DNA of 64,000 nucleotides from Methanobacterium_D sp040373355 (GTDB lineage: Archaea; Methanobacteriota; Methanobacteria; Methanobacteriales; Methanobacteriaceae): NCBI RefSeq assembly GCF_047495555.1, contig NZ_CP166866.1, forward strand, positions 1,152,001-1,216,000, written 5' to 3'. Below, in pieces: positions 63,401 through 64,000 of this stretch. Position 1 is the stretch's first letter, and each line of letters opens with the position of its first letter. The position numbers and the translations under genes were made by a program. The notes below the pieces were generated by a model. The model was not told the DNA's origin, searched no databases, and saw only the letters and a list, made by a program, of their open reading frames with translations.

Positions 63401-64000
63401 TTAAGATTTATCGTAGAAATCTATGGTAGCCTTTAGCCTATCTGAGTAATTGTAGATGTCTTTGACGTTTTCAATAGAAATTTTTTCTTCATTTTTATTT
63501 TCATCAAACAATCCTAAGTATTTTTGTTTACTATTGAAACGCAGTCTACAAATAGGTTTTCTGGTGTTATCAAGATTTATGGCACAATAACTTAATGTAT
63601 CTTTCATTGCTACTCGATCAGCGTCTAATACTTCATGAAGAATTGCTTTTACAATGTAATATCCTTCCCATTCATCTTCAGTAGTTACTATTTTGTTTTT
63701 ATCTTCGACGAGTATTTCAGGAGCTTCTTCTTCTTTTTTTTCTTCATTTGAAGCTTCAAGAGCTGAAGTTAATCTTGCACTGACTTGATCTTTGATAAAT
63801 TGATTCATAGCAGTTTTTGTAATGCCTGTGAATTTTAGTCGTACTCTCTCAGTTATTGGACCTGAATAAACTTTTTTGGCAAAAAACTTGACGAAATCTT
63901 CAGATGGATCTGCCATTTCACTTGCAATGATCTTCTTCATTTCGCCTGTATATTTTAATTCACTTGCAGTTGTTAGTATCTCATCAAGGTCGAATGCAGA
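63401..64000 (-). CDS. Restriction-endonuclease-like protein, C-terminal part (runs off window)
   Basis: The frame is open to the window end, so at least 199 residues are present and the N terminus lies outside. The sequence matches proteins annotated as type I restriction R-like nucleases: FVKFFAKKVYSGPITERVR, the FTGITKTAMNQFIKD segment, an acidic linker, then a domain with IVTTEDEWEGYYIVKAILHEV and a RKPICRLRFNSKQKYLGLFD strand pair. The nuclease core would be N-terminal and is not seen. It is convergent with the channel gene with a 7-bp gap. Confidence 0.75.
   Translation of the reverse strand, partial: SAFDLDEILTTASELKYTGEMKKIIASEMADPSEDFVKFFAKKVYSGPITERVRLKFTGITKTAMNQFIKDQVSARLTSALEASNEEKKEEEAPEILVEDKNKIVTTEDEWEGYYIVKAILHEVLDADRVAMKDTLSYCAINLDNTRKPICRLRFNSKQKYLGLFDENKNEEKISIENVKDIYNYSDRLKATIDFYDKS

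Overview
The window is a piece of a low-GC archaeal chromosome. The gene content points to a methanogen of the order Methanobacteriales, most likely a Methanobacterium-type organism. The evidence is archaeal and eukaryote-like information processing (MCM helicase, aIF2-beta, aIF6, NMD3, S19e, L31e, L39e, LX/L18Ae, PDCD5, prefoldin alpha, RNase P component 4), an AglB oligosaccharyltransferase, an ether-lipid prenyltransferase, an archaeal Thi4 thiazole synthase with the His that marks sulfide-dependent enzymes, and GGTGA/GGAGG ribosome-binding sites with frequent TTG and GTG starts. The genus is an inference; no 16S gene is present.

Layout. 1-1.3 kb: the 3' end of 23S rRNA, 5S rRNA and an unidentified GC-rich structured RNA. 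1.4-13.5 kb: membrane proteins (DedA, a minimal FtsX-type permease, TauE), a MutS2-like ATPase, a ferredoxin-like protein, a U32 peptidase-family protein and thymidylate kinase. 14-24 kb: a minus-strand information-processing block (TyrRS, NMD3, aIF2-beta, MCM, RlmE/FtsJ, phosphodiesterase) and topoisomerase I. 24.7-26.7 kb: small envelope-type proteins with a coiled-coil gene broken by a frameshift and a shortened PRC-barrel gene. 27-34.5 kb: a response regulator, AglB, a CBS protein, a DRG GTPase, Thi4 and an AK6/Fap7-like kinase. 34.9-40.3 kb: a co-directional superoperon rnp4, CRM protein, rps19e, PDCD5, PP-loop ATPase, rpl39e, rpl31e, eif6, rplX, pfdA, ftsY. 40.4-53.8 kb: a lipid prenyltransferase, TrmO, a CDGSH protein, an HTH/ABC operon, a dNMP kinase next to a dolichol-kinase-like protein, and a two-component signalling cluster.

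53.9-64 kb is accessory. A tyrosine recombinase lies just inside one arm of a 39-bp imperfect inverted repeat (53958-53996 and 62275-62313, 3 mismatches). The other arm sits 8.3 kb away, just upstream of an inward-facing gene. Between them are micro-membrane proteins, a 666-residue multi-pass protein, a DUF2971 protein and two proteins I do not recognise. Outside the right arm are an ion channel with a non-canonical selectivity filter and the C-terminal part of a restriction-endonuclease-like protein that runs off the window.

A second unusual theme is a repeat family: five intergenic arrays (about 6.93-7.17, 14.15-14.29, 16.75-16.85, 35.54-35.70 and 38.93-39.07 kb), each made of several tandem short hairpins with 6-9 bp stems and mostly 2-4 nt loops. 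Their sequences differ, but their architecture and one end are shared. Two of them sit inside the translation superoperon. No tRNA, CRISPR array or insertion sequence was seen.
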